Positions 55,701 to 63,498 of a stretch of DNA of 64,000 nucleotides are shown here, piece after piece. Source of the DNA: Methanosarcina horonobensis HB-1 = JCM 15518 (GTDB lineage: Archaea; Halobacteriota; Methanosarcinia; Methanosarcinales; Methanosarcinaceae). Position 1 is the stretch's first letter. Each line of letters starts with the position of its first letter. The notes under the pieces were generated by a model, which was not told the DNA's origin, did not search any database, and worked only from the letters and a program-made list of their open reading frames with translations. The position numbers were made by a program, and so were the translations under genes. The stretch lies in NCBI RefSeq assembly GCF_000970285.1, contig NZ_CP009516.1, positions 2,459,036 to 2,523,035 of the forward strand, written 5' to 3'.

Positions 55701-56516
55701 TCACGCCGCTTTGCGAGCATATCTAAACCGAGTTAATGTCTTTGGCCCCCATAAGAACACCACGATCACAGCCGTGATAGCAATGAGCCCATAGCCGATA
55801 GCCCCGTCGTACAGCTGGAAGGCTGAACGACTACCGGGAAATATGCTCCTTCCAGTATTGGTCACGGCATGAAAGAGTATGGCTGCAAAGACGCTTTTTC
55901 CAGTGTTGTTATAAAGCCAGATAGTCAGAATCCGGAAACTAACGGCCAGTACAAATCCTCCCCATATAAACAATCCCGGAGTCATGCCCATTGAAAGCAT
56001 CGACGGGAAATGCCATACCGCATGGATCAAACCAATGATGAGACTGGCTGTCAGTGCGGTGTACCGGACTTGCATAGGATCGGTGACGTATCCCGAGTAG
56101 CCAAGCTCTTCACCTGCAGCGGCTAAAAAGAACGCAATAAAGAGGAGCGGTGTCAGAAGGGGCGGGTTCCAAACAGCTGGGACCGGTAGCCCGACGAGAC
56201 GCATTATCACGTAGGTCAGCACGTAGATAAACGGCATCAAGAAAATGATGGGAACATACCAGACTTTTTTCGTGATCCTCTTATAATCGAAGGCTCTTTT
56301 CAACAGATTCTTTACCCCTAAAAGTTTCTCTTCCCGGTACACAAGGATGGATGCCGCTACCATTGGGGAAAAGGTGGCCACAATGTCTGTCATGGGAAGA
56401 TTATCCACTGGAAGCTTCATCGGATAAATTGCATTAAGCACCCAAAGTGGAATAGAAAGAGCGTAAACCAATACAAAGAATAGAAGTGGTGACCTTTTTG
56501 ATGTGCTGTTATTCAC
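55701..56516 (-). CDS. CPBP-family intramembrane metalloprotease (Abi-like)
   Basis: The 271-residue protein has about seven to eight hydrophobic helices and the CPBP active-site motifs EELGYSGY (paired glutamates, about 134-141) and IHAVWHFPSM (about 162-171), with HAVTNTGR near the C-terminus. CPBP proteases (type II CAAX prenyl protease and bacteriocin-processing group, historically Abi) cleave membrane substrates. Here the gene sits alone between two direct copies of a ~185-bp repeat, next to a DUF4258/DUF2283 pair. That placement fits a mobile or defence-associated cassette. Substrate unknown; ATG start, no strong Shine-Dalgarno sequence. Confidence 0.9.
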   Translation of the reverse strand: MNNSTSKRSPLLFFVLVYALSIPLWVLNAIYPMKLPVDNLPMTDIVATFSPMVAASILVYREEKLLGVKNLLKRAFDYKRITKKVWYVPIIFLMPFIYVLTYVIMRLVGLPVPAVWNPPLLTPLLFIAFFLAAAGEELGYSGYVTDPMQVRYTALTASLIIGLIHAVWHFPSMLSMGMTPGLFIWGGFVLAVSFRILTIWLYNNTGKSVFAAILFHAVTNTGRSIFPGSRSAFQLYDGAIGYGLIAITAVIVVFLWGPKTLTRFRYARKAA

Positions 56517-56703
56517 GACTTGCAGTCTCCTTGAAGGATTAAATTATAGTTATTCGCTCAACTAATTACACTTTTTATAAATCCATTAATTTTAGCGTTA
56601 TGTGTGGACTGCAACATAGTCATCCTATCTTTATAGGACATTTTTTATTTAATAATGTCAGTTAAAGGATTTCTTATTTCCCATCAAAGAACAAAATCAG
56701 AGT

Positions 56704-56885
56704 GATGACATAGCAGGGACACCCCGCACTTCATAGCAGTCTTCATCTCTGAGCTTCGCCCCCCAAACTTAAAACTGTACGTGTTGCAGGCAGATAACTG
56801 CGAACTACACGGCATGTCAGAGCGTCCGGGTTCGGCTTTCCGCAGGTTGGGATCCCCCTTCTAAGACACCGTCTCCTCAGGGTGG
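56704..56885. repeat. ~185-bp island repeat, right copy
   Basis: Direct copy of 55458-55645 with most blocks conserved (see that entry). The two copies flank the CPBP gene in the same orientation, as expected for a duplicated target or a recombination cassette. Confidence 0.85.
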
Positions 56886-56988
56886 AAATCAATATGTACA
56901 TGAATTTCGAAAAAGTTACGGTCTGAATTTAAAGTTAACACTACCAGTTATCCAAGTGCAGAAATGATTTGAATTTTAGGACAGCCTC
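56880..56988 (-). repeat. IS-end-like dispersed repeat, copy 2 (inverted)
   Basis: Reverse complement of the repeat at 42484-42595 over about 110 bp. The end GAAATGATTTGAATTTTAGG followed by ACAGCCTC matches the start of copy 1. Confidence 0.75.
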
Positions 56989-57097
56989 CAAGTTTCTATA
57001 TTAGTACTAAGAGAGATAAAAGTCAAATAAAAAGATAAACAAAGTGTAAAAATGGAATATAGGCGTAAAAACTGAGGTTTAGAGGAGGAAAAATAGC

Positions 57098-57508
57098 GTG
57101 AGAAGAGAAATAATAATTTTTCTGATAGTTCTTGGTGTGTTTTTTGCTGCTGGTTGTGCTGAGAATGGGAATTCGGATGAGCCTGCACCTTCCACACCTG
57201 CTGAGGAAGTAGATAACGGAGAAGTTGCAGGAACCGAAGAGGCTGCTACTGGAGCAGAATCTGAGATTTTTGATGTCGAGATACGGGACTACAAATATAT
57301 ACCTCAGAATGTTACTGTTAAAGTCGGACAGACCGTCAGGTGGACCAATAATGATACCGTTCTCCATGATGTAGTGGGATCGGGTATTGAATCCGAGTAC
57401 CTTCAAAAGGGAGAGAGATTTACCTATACTTTTGAAGAGGAAGGAACTTACCAGTATATCTGTACGATACACCCGTGGATGGAAGGGGAGGTAGTTGTAG
57501 AGGCCTGA
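57098..57508 (+). CDS. Cupredoxin-domain lipoprotein (plastocyanin-like)
   Basis: The 136-residue protein has a lipoprotein signal (IIIFLIVLGVFFAAGC, lipid-anchor cysteine at about 20), an acidic linker (about 25-60), and a plastocyanin-like copper domain. The ligands are the histidine in TVLHDVVGSG and the C-x-x-x-H-x-x-M arrangement in YICTIHPWMEG. It is a type 1 copper protein on the outside of the membrane, most likely an electron carrier. The start is GTG at 57098, supported by GAGGAGG eight to thirteen bases upstream. The long minus-strand frame across it (57023-57766) is a shadow. Its redox partners are not visible nearby. Confidence 0.92.
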   Translation: MRREIIIFLIVLGVFFAAGCAENGNSDEPAPSTPAEEVDNGEVAGTEEAATGAESEIFDVEIRDYKYIPQNVTVKVGQTVRWTNNDTVLHDVVGSGIESEYLQKGERFTYTFEEEGTYQYICTIHPWMEGEVVVEA

Positions 57509-57871
57509 ATAACGAAGGAGCTCCTTAAATAGGCTCAGTAAAATCAAGTTGAGGCACATCCAGAAACATCCTGCGTGGAGTTCCATTTTTCTACTTTTCA
57601 AAAACAAAATTAGGGAACTTTTGTTCCCATTCATACTCTTTTGTTTATCCTTTTCCGCAGCCGCTAAAATATCCTCTGAATCTGGCAGTAAATAAAAACA
57701 CATAAGCTCACAGCTTCCTTCTTCTTTCTCTCCTCTTGTCTGGTTTCTTAACTCCTGATCTAACAATACGCTCTAAACTTGTTTGATGGCTCTAAGATGC
57801 TTATATATGGATAGAATGTAAAGCTTTTATAGGGCTGTAGATAACCCTAAAATAAAGGAGTGGGACTGACA

Positions 57872-58132
57872 ATGGGTGAAACAGATATTAGTGAAATCGA
57901 TCCAGCGTGTAGAAGTGCACCAACTAAGACGATGAAAGAGGGTGGAGTAACAAAAATACTTCATAATATTGATTCCTTTGTAGCAACCGGGATAGTACCA
58001 AAGGACTGGAAGCCAAATCTCATTTTTGAAGATGAAATAGTCTGGAAAGGATGGCTCTATACCCTCCAGTACGAGGAAAACAAAAAGGGTGAGATAACTA
58101 AACACTATGTTTGTCTGTATCCTAATGACTGA
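57872..58132 (+). CDS. Hypothetical protein, 86 aa
   Basis: No family is recognised. The protein is soluble with two features: a basic mid-section (RSAPTKTMKEGG) and a C-terminal half with aromatic residues (DWKPNLIFEDEIVWKGWLYT). The frame opens with GTG at 57860 and has an ATG four codons later at 57872. AGGAG lies 11 bases before the ATG, which is therefore preferred. It is flanked by the cupredoxin gene (same strand) and AT-rich DNA. Function unknown. Confidence 0.6.
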   Translation: MGETDISEIDPACRSAPTKTMKEGGVTKILHNIDSFVATGIVPKDWKPNLIFEDEIVWKGWLYTLQYEENKKGEITKHYVCLYPND

Positions 58133-58856
58133 GGCTCTTAGAGCCTCTGAAAAACATGGTGTAAGGGAAATAAACACGCCAAAAATACAGTCAAATATGG
58201 AAACGTCCAGAGTTGAGATCCATTTTATTACTTTTCGGAAAACAGTTTGATGTTTCTTTATTTATCTAATTCATCCTCTTGCTATCGAATCATGTGTTAT
58301 GAAAAACTCTCTCTATGTGGAGACAACTCTCGCCATGTGAGAACAATGTTCTACCTTTAAGGCGAACTTGACGAATAAATCTCGGTTTTCGGCACTCTTG
58401 AAACAAGGCTTTGATATGCCGGAAAGGGTACTCTGGAAGGTAAGATGAATGTGAATCTTTTGTAGACATTTCTCTCACAAACTCTTTTTTTTATAAACTC
58501 TATAGTCTGAAAGAAGGTATCAAATTTGATTTATTCAAAGTCCAAAAATGTCTTTTTTGAAAAAAAATCTCTTCTGCAAGCCCGGATATGACGCGCCCGG
58601 GACTGAATAAAAAATAAGGCTGAATATGCTTGAAAATCTTATTCTATGCATTTTGGAGGAATATTCTACACGAATGAAAGTTAAATAAATACTTATACTG
58701 CTCAAAAGGAATTGAAATTTAACTTTAGCTTTTTTAATGAATTATAATTAGATTTCCAAAAATATGTATTTTTGCTAGATAACTATATGTACTGGAACTG
58801 AAATCTAATGATTTAAACATAAAACTATAAAATTTCAGAGAAAGAGGGAGTCAAAA
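58133..58856. other. Intergenic region, no gene supported
   Basis: A 62-codon minus-strand frame (58290-58478) has no Shine-Dalgarno sequence and no family, and is left out. AT-rich DNA precedes the next gene. Confidence 0.45.
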
Positions 58857-59627
58857 ATTATACGAATTGTACACCTTTCAGATATTCATTATTCAGAAAC
58901 ATATTTTGTCCCGGAAATTGCAGAATCCATGCTGCAAAGTATTAATCAGTTGAACCCGGATATAGTGGTAATTACCGGCGACCTGACAGAAAACGGGTTT
59001 TCAGCCGAATATAATGGAGTTAAGAGGTTTATTGACAGGATTACGTGTAAAGACAAGGTTCTTGTCCCTGGAAACCACGACTCTAAAAATGCCGGTTACC
59101 TGCACTTTGAGGATCTTTTCGAAAACCGGTTCTCAACTAAAAATATCGGGAACCTGACTATTGTGGGGGCCGACTCATCACAGCCTGACCTTGATGAAGG
59201 GCATCTCGGAAGGGAAAATTACGGCTGGATTAAAGAAGCCTTTTCCGGAGAAACTTTCAAGGTATTTGCCCTGCACCACCACCTTGTTCCGATTCCTCTT
59301 GCAGGCAGAGAAAACACAGTCCTTGTCGATGCAGGAGACGTTCTTGATCTCCTGAACCGCTGTAAAGTAAACCTTGTGCTGTGCGGACACTGCCATATTC
59401 CTCATGTCTGGAACCTGAACAACATGCTAGTTGTAAATGCAGGCACCTTCTGTTCTTCCAAGACAAGAGGCAAAACCACGCAGTGCTTTAATTTGATCCA
59501 GGCTGAAAGCAACAAGGAAACCGGAAGAAGGGACGTTGAAAAAATTGAAAACGGCGGCTGGAAAGTCCGGGTTTCAAGGGTTTTTCCTCACGGGAACATT
59601 GAACTTATCACGGAAACCGTAATGTGA
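58857..59627 (+). CDS. Metallophosphoesterase, start codon ATT rather than ATG
   Basis: The 256-residue calcineurin-like phosphoesterase has the metal-binding motifs HLSDIHYS, TGDLTENG, GNHDSKN and CGHCHIPHVWNL, with two histidines in ALHHHLVPIPLA. The motif HLSDIHYS supplies conserved metal ligands and is encoded upstream of the first ATG (58929). Reading back, the frame is open to 58812 and contains no ATG, GTG or TTG; the best candidate is ATT at 58857, six bases after AGGGAG. Either an ATT start is used or a start mutation has occurred. Its stop is six bases from the end of the phosphoribosyltransferase gene, which runs the other way. Substrate unknown. Confidence 0.85.
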   Translation: MIRIVHLSDIHYSETYFVPEIAESMLQSINQLNPDIVVITGDLTENGFSAEYNGVKRFIDRITCKDKVLVPGNHDSKNAGYLHFEDLFENRFSTKNIGNLTIVGADSSQPDLDEGHLGRENYGWIKEAFSGETFKVFALHHHLVPIPLAGRENTVLVDAGDVLDLLNRCKVNLVLCGHCHIPHVWNLNNMLVVNAGTFCSSKTRGKTTQCFNLIQAESNKETGRRDVEKIENGGWKVRVSRVFPHGNIELITETVM

Positions 59628-59633
59628 GAATTT

Positions 59634-60362
59634 TTAAGAATTATCTTTTTTCCTTTTCCGCCACTCAACCAGCTTGTCTATTTCAACTCTCTCAATTTCT
59701 TTCCTCTCAGCCAGATCCTGCAGAATTTCAAGAAGCTCTTTTTCCCCGACCTCGAGACTATACCTGTCCTTAAATTCGGATCTTATCCGGGAGACATCAA
59801 AGGTTTCATTTCCAAGAATCTTTTCAGTAAAACCTGCAAGATCTTCATAACGAGCCCAGGGATAAATGATCCAGCGCCACCTGATGATTTTTTGTCCATA
59901 AAAATCAGGAACGAAAGAAGAGCAGGTCTTGTGCTGGAGAACTGCGGTTCTGATCTCTGCAGGTTTAAGGCTCTGCACATAATCAACCGAGAGTCGTAGA
60001 GTTTCTCCGGTATCGGTAATGTCGTCCACAATAAGCACTTTCTTCCCACTAATATCCGTGGAAATAGGGAATTTAATCCCGGCTTCAGCCTTCATGCCAG
60101 CTCCCCATCCATAGTGTTCGACTTTCATTGAGGTAAGCTCGTTAAAAAGCAGGAAATCCGAAACCAGCCGACCTGGAACATAGCCTCCCCTTCCTATAGC
60201 AATTATCAGATCGGGCTGGTAGCCTGAAGCTTTGATTTTCCGGGCAAGAAGTTTTGAGAGGCGAGAAACCTCTCCAAAGCTTACAAGCTCACACCTGAAG
60301 GATCTGTTTTCTACCGGAGAGCACCCGGACTGCTGAGTTACTTTTTCTTTTCCTGCGTTCAG
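59634..60362 (-). CDS. Phosphoribosyltransferase-family protein with no standard start codon
   Basis: The soluble protein has a type I PRT core: a PRPP loop KKVLIVDDITDTGETLRLSV, AVLQHKTCSSFVPDFYG and a C-terminal helical tail (LVEWRKRKK). From the ATG at 60128 the protein lacks the first beta strands. The same frame continues upstream to 60386 and reads the missing PRT N-terminus (SFRCELVSFGEVSRLSKLLA, KIKASGYQPDLIIAIGRGGY, VPGRLVSDFLLF) without any ATG, GTG or TTG. The 5' end is therefore uncertain; CTG at 60362 is one candidate. Related proteins act in purine or xanthine salvage. It converges on the metallophosphoesterase with a six-base gap. Confidence 0.8.
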   Translation of the reverse strand: MNAGKEKVTQQSGCSPVENRSFRCELVSFGEVSRLSKLLARKIKASGYQPDLIIAIGRGGYVPGRLVSDFLLFNELTSMKVEHYGWGAGMKAEAGIKFPISTDISGKKVLIVDDITDTGETLRLSVDYVQSLKPAEIRTAVLQHKTCSSFVPDFYGQKIIRWRWIIYPWARYEDLAGFTEKILGNETFDVSRIRSEFKDRYSLEVGEKELLEILQDLAERKEIERVEIDKLVEWRKRKKDNS

Positions 60363-60467
60363 ATAGATCGCCTTCTGCCTGATGCTTTAATATCCTCGCT
60401 TCCGAATATAAATTATTGGAAGCTGTCGTCTTGCGAACTGTCTATCCAGGAGCATGATAGTACGCCT

Positions 60468-60989
60468 TCAATATTGATATGAAGTGCGGATTCCGATCAC
60501 CTTTTCCTCTGAAATTACTTCAATTCCGTCCACCACAGCATAGACCCTGAAATAGAGGTTTCCTGCAGCAGGTGCTATTATACTGCCTTCAAACTCCTGG
60601 GGACTTGTTCCGCTCTGTGAAAAGCTCCTTGCAGGATATGCATCAATACTCGGACCTGCGTGAGTAGAACTGCTCAAAATACGGGTATCACTGATATATC
60701 CCGGAGACCCGCCCGAAACCTTCCACCGAATATTAAAGGTCTCTCCTCCCCGGACTCTTTCCGGTGACTCAAGAACCTCAATAATAATTTCTTCGCCTTC
60801 CGTACCGTGTGGTTCCGTAATTTCAGGTGTCTCTGTAACTTCAGGTGTCTCTGTAACTTCAGACGTCTCTGTAACTTCAGGCGTTTCACTCTCTGTAATC
60901 GGCTCCACCTGCCCGCCTTCGGTGCAGCCTGCTGCAAAGACGAACGATATACAGACAAGTATAGAGAAAAAATGAATCACGTTCCCCAT
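60468..60989 (-). CDS. Lipoprotein with TEV/TEP repeats
   Basis: The 173-residue protein has a lipoprotein signal (MGNVIHFFSILVCISFVFAAGC, anchor cysteine at about 22). A low-complexity linker made of about four degenerate TETPEV/TETSEV units (about 30-60) follows. The outer domain contains beta-rich stretches (EEIIIEVLESPERVRGGETF, NIRWKVSGGSPGYISDT and YFRVYAVVDGIEVISEEK) that suggest an immunoglobulin- or PKD-like fold. Its role is unknown; it probably sits on the outside of the membrane. It starts with ATG at 60989 without a clear Shine-Dalgarno sequence. The opposite-strand frame over the repeat is a shadow. Confidence 0.75.
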   Translation of the reverse strand: MGNVIHFFSILVCISFVFAAGCTEGGQVEPITESETPEVTETSEVTETPEVTETPEITEPHGTEGEEIIIEVLESPERVRGGETFNIRWKVSGGSPGYISDTRILSSSTHAGPSIDAYPARSFSQSGTSPQEFEGSIIAPAAGNLYFRVYAVVDGIEVISEEKVIGIRTSYQY

Positions 60990-61469
60990 TTATACAACCC
61001 CTTGAAATAATCTGGAAAAATCCATTGACAGCCATATAGATCCAGACTCAACTGTATTCTTTTTACTGTATATTTCTTCGTGACAGTATTGCTTTAAACA
61101 GGTAAACAGGCAGGAAAAAGAATATTCGAAAAATCCTCCGATTTTGATCCCCCAATTATAAGTTTACCGGGAAATATATAAAATTATTTTCAAAAAAAAA
61201 TGAAAAGTGTCTTCCTGTTTCTACCAAAAATAATTTTCCATTGGTTCTTTTAGGTCGTGAAATCTCAAAAGTTAAGGTAAATGAGCAAATAAGTCAGCAG
61301 GTAGAAAGGCAGATAAACAGGCAGGTAAAAAACAAAAAACACTCGATCGAAAAACCAGAAAGGGTTCTAAAAGCGTTAAAAAGCGGCATTTTTATATACC
61401 TGCGCCTCACTACTAATTTTACCCACAAAACGGATTTTTCTTGATAGTTTTAAAAGGAGGATAACAATT
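60990..61469. other. Intergenic, upstream region of the micropeptide genes
   Basis: A 67-codon frame at 61241-61444 lacks a credible ribosome binding site and family and is left out. A TATA-like TTTTTATATA at about 61388-61397 and AAAAGGAGG at 61452-61460 lie before the first micropeptide, so the leader is about 50-60 bases. Confidence 0.5.
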
Positions 61470-61553
61470 ATGGATTTCAAAGCAATTCTTACAGTACTTG
61501 TACTCTGTACTCTTTACTTTATCTATCACTTTTCATCCGGTGCCATAGCCTGA
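61470..61553 (+). CDS. 27-aa single-TM micropeptide, copy 1
   Basis: The gene encodes MDFKAILTVLVLCTLYFIYH and FSSGAIA and ends TGA. AAAAGGAGG lies nine bases before the ATG. The short basic N-terminus, 16-residue hydrophobic core and SSGAIA tail predict one transmembrane helix. Copies 2 and 3 have the same length and pattern, with many silent differences. No family is recognised. The start is the only ATG, so this gene falls below usual annotation limits. Confidence 0.75.
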   Translation: MDFKAILTVLVLCTLYFIYHFSSGAIA

Positions 61554-61579
61554 AAAAATAGCTAAAAAGGAGTAGAACA

Positions 61580-61663
61580 ATGGACTTCAAAGCAATTCTT
61601 GCAGTACTTGTATTCTGTACTCTTTACTATATCTATCATTTTTCCGGTGGAGCTATAGCCTGA
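61580..61663 (+). CDS. 27-aa single-TM micropeptide, copy 2
   Basis: Encodes MDFKAILAVLVFCTLYYIYH and FSGGAIA; AAAAAGGAG lies 7-9 bases before the ATG. It differs from copy 1 at five or six amino acids but also at several silent third positions (GAT/GAC, CAC/CAT, GGT/GGA), which suggests selection on the protein. It starts 26 bases after copy 1 ends and is likely on the same transcript. Confidence 0.75.
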   Translation: MDFKAILAVLVFCTLYYIYHFSGGAIA

Positions 61664-62323
61664 AAAAGAAGAACAAGAGCGAGATAAAACGTTTGCTTTA
61701 TCCATTCGAACCCAGGGTTTCCATAAAGGATATGACAGCATTTTGCGTGGGTGCCGTATCCGGACATAAAAATTATTTTAACTCAATACTAAAATAAATA
61801 GTTCTTTAAAATTAGATAGTTCTGCCTGAAATTCGGAATAATAACCTGATATGGTAAATAACGTTGCACAGATCAGAAATATCTATAAATTAGCCCTTTT
61901 GAGCGAAGACCATCGCTAGAGCTCATAAGAGCGGCGCGAAACAGACCTCGCGATATTGCACTTTCAGTGCAACTTCCAGAAAATCTCCATTTCCTGCGAT
62001 CCCGAAACGAAACTAGGGTGCTGAAGCAAAATTTGGGTGGCACAATTATAGGGAAACCATTTTTTCGATTTTACTCAAAAATGTCTAGAAGATCAGAGTG
62101 GACGGCTAACTTCTGGACTATATAAAACATTTTTTACCTAAAACATTTTTTTTACCTGGTTTTTTTACTGTTCCAGAATAAGTGCTAAGGGTTGCATTAA
62201 CATACTTGAAAATTCATCTTATTACCTGAAAATATTTGAACCTGGGAAATCATAATATAAAGCGAATCCGGGGAAGGAATAGATAGTTGGGGGATTGATG
62301 AAATTAAAGATTTATTAAAAAAA
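61664..62323. other. Intergenic region between micropeptide copies 2 and 3
   Basis: Contains the third copy of the dispersed GAGCGAAG repeat at 61887-61930. No gene seen; A/T-rich. Confidence 0.5.
61887..61930. repeat. Dispersed GAGCGAAG repeat, copy 3 (diverged)
   Basis: AAATTAGCCCTTTTGAGCGAAGACC matches the first half of copy 1 (14318) and the complement of copy 2 (52131). The second half is poorly conserved. Confidence 0.5.
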
Positions 62324-62407
62324 ATAGACTTTAAAGCTCTACTTGCAATTCTCGTTTTTTTGACACTTTATTATATATACCATTACTCTGGCGGAGCTAT
62401 TGATTAA
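62324..62407 (+). CDS. 27-aa micropeptide, copy 3, ATA where copies 1-2 have ATG
   Basis: In the aligned frame the sequence reads IDFKALLAILVFLTLYYIYH and YSGGAID then TAA, exactly 27 codons plus stop as in copies 1-2. The first codon is ATA, and the frame upstream is open to about 62265 without ATG, GTG or TTG. It may start at ATA or ATT, use a frameshift in the A8 run after an out-of-frame ATG at 62298, or be a decaying copy. Conserved residues include DFKA, LV, TLY, YIYH and SGGAI. Confidence 0.6.
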   Translation: MDFKALLAILVFLTLYYIYHYSGGAID

Positions 62408-62523
62408 AAACAAATCGAAAGATCAAAAAACAAATTCGAGAGAAGTGGAATCTTGAAATAACCACAAAAAGCCGAACCTGGCTTTGGATAAAAAGCGTAA
62501 CTGATGAAAAGGAGCTTCAAGCT

Positions 62524-63420
62524 ATGCTTTCAAGAGAAAACGATCAAGCAGTGCGCAAAGGGCTAGCTTCTATAGATGAGGAATTTGACGAAGGGGTCAA
62601 CCAAGCTCTTGCCTCCCTGACAGAGATAGGTAAAAGGTATCTTAGCGAAAGAAAAGAACTGGAAGCTGAAAGGACGATATCCTCCATAAAAGAAATAGGA
62701 AAGGCTGCTGCCCTTCAAGGCATGGAGAATGCAGCAATCAATGCTATCCGGTCTCTGGAACAGATTCTTCAGTGCTCGATGAAGCAGAACATGGAAAGCA
62801 TAACTGTCAGGATTCTGCTTTCCTTCGGGAGTATCGGAAAAGTCGCTGCCGAACAACAACTTGAGACGGTAGCCAAACTTGCAGCCTCAATGCTCGGGAA
62901 AAGCGGAAATACGGCAACTCTACTTAACAGAGAAAGAGAAACAATTGCAGTTACAATCGGGCTTGGTGAAATTGGAAAATCGGTTGCCAGGATGAAAATC
63001 CCTGATATTTCGGAAAATGCTGCTATGTGTGTCACCTGCCTTGGAGAAACCGGGAAACTGGCTGCTCAGAAAACTCTTGAAGAAGCTGCAATAGGAGCCG
63101 AACTTATGTTAGAAGAGATGGCTGCAGCCGCGATGGAAGAAAACCTCCAAGGTGCAGCTGGAAACATCGCAGCTTCTATTGAGGAAATAGGAAAAAGCGC
63201 TGAGGAAGAAGAGATGGAAAATGCCGTTTTTCAGGCTGCATCCGCCCTTCAGACAATTATGAGCAGTGCAGGAAGTAAATACCTGAATGATGCCTCAATT
63301 GCGGCAAAGATTGCTCTTGAATCTTTTAACGAATTTGATATAATAAACAATGAAGCCAGCATCAAAAAAATAGAAGAAATCAGGGAAATGATGAGAGCGC
63401 TGTGGGCAGATTCGAAGTAA
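62524..63420 (+). CDS. Alpha-helical repeat protein (HEAT/ARM-like), 298 aa
   Basis: The protein is almost entirely helical and built of degenerate 40-45-residue units, each with a variant of E/G-IGK-x-A (TEIGKRYL, KEIGKAAA, GSIGKVAA, GEIGKSVA, GETGKLAA, EEIGKSAE). These are followed by an amphipathic helix such as MENAAINAIRSLEQIL. This resembles HEAT/ARM or related solenoid repeats, which bind proteins. No enzymatic motif is present. The ATG has GGAGC 9-13 bases upstream. It lies 116 bases after micropeptide copy 3 on the same strand, so the two may be co-transcribed. Function unknown. Confidence 0.7.
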   Translation: MLSRENDQAVRKGLASIDEEFDEGVNQALASLTEIGKRYLSERKELEAERTISSIKEIGKAAALQGMENAAINAIRSLEQILQCSMKQNMESITVRILLSFGSIGKVAAEQQLETVAKLAASMLGKSGNTATLLNRERETIAVTIGLGEIGKSVARMKIPDISENAAMCVTCLGETGKLAAQKTLEEAAIGAELMLEEMAAAAMEENLQGAAGNIAASIEEIGKSAEEEEMENAVFQAASALQTIMSSAGSKYLNDASIAAKIALESFNEFDIINNEASIKKIEEIREMMRALWADSK

Positions 63421-63498
63421 AAAAGAAGAAAAAACAAAGATAGTGAAAAATGGTACAAAAAAATCCGGAAAAATAATTCCGGAAAAGTTCCGGAATCC

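Larger units (their letters stand above)
56517..57097. other. Intergenic region with island repeat (copy R) and IS-end repeat
   Basis: Contains the repeats at 56704-56885 and 56880-56988. The right edge holds AGAGGAGG, the ribosome binding site of the cupredoxin gene. No gene seen. Confidence 0.5.

Noticed and set aside
55448-55720. 90-codon frame across the island repeat
   Set aside because: The second repeat copy does not keep the frame, so the frame is likely incidental to a non-coding repeat.
57023-57766. 247-codon minus-strand frame across the cupredoxin gene
   Set aside because: It is the shadow of a clear lipoprotein-cupredoxin gene with copper ligands; the frame itself has low-quality, cysteine/serine-rich composition.
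58290-58478. 62-codon minus-strand frame
   Set aside because: No family, no ribosome binding site; not distinguishable from chance.
61241-61444. 67-codon frame before micropeptide copy 1
   Set aside because: Lysine/glutamine-rich low-complexity sequence without Shine-Dalgarno site or homology; probably leader DNA.
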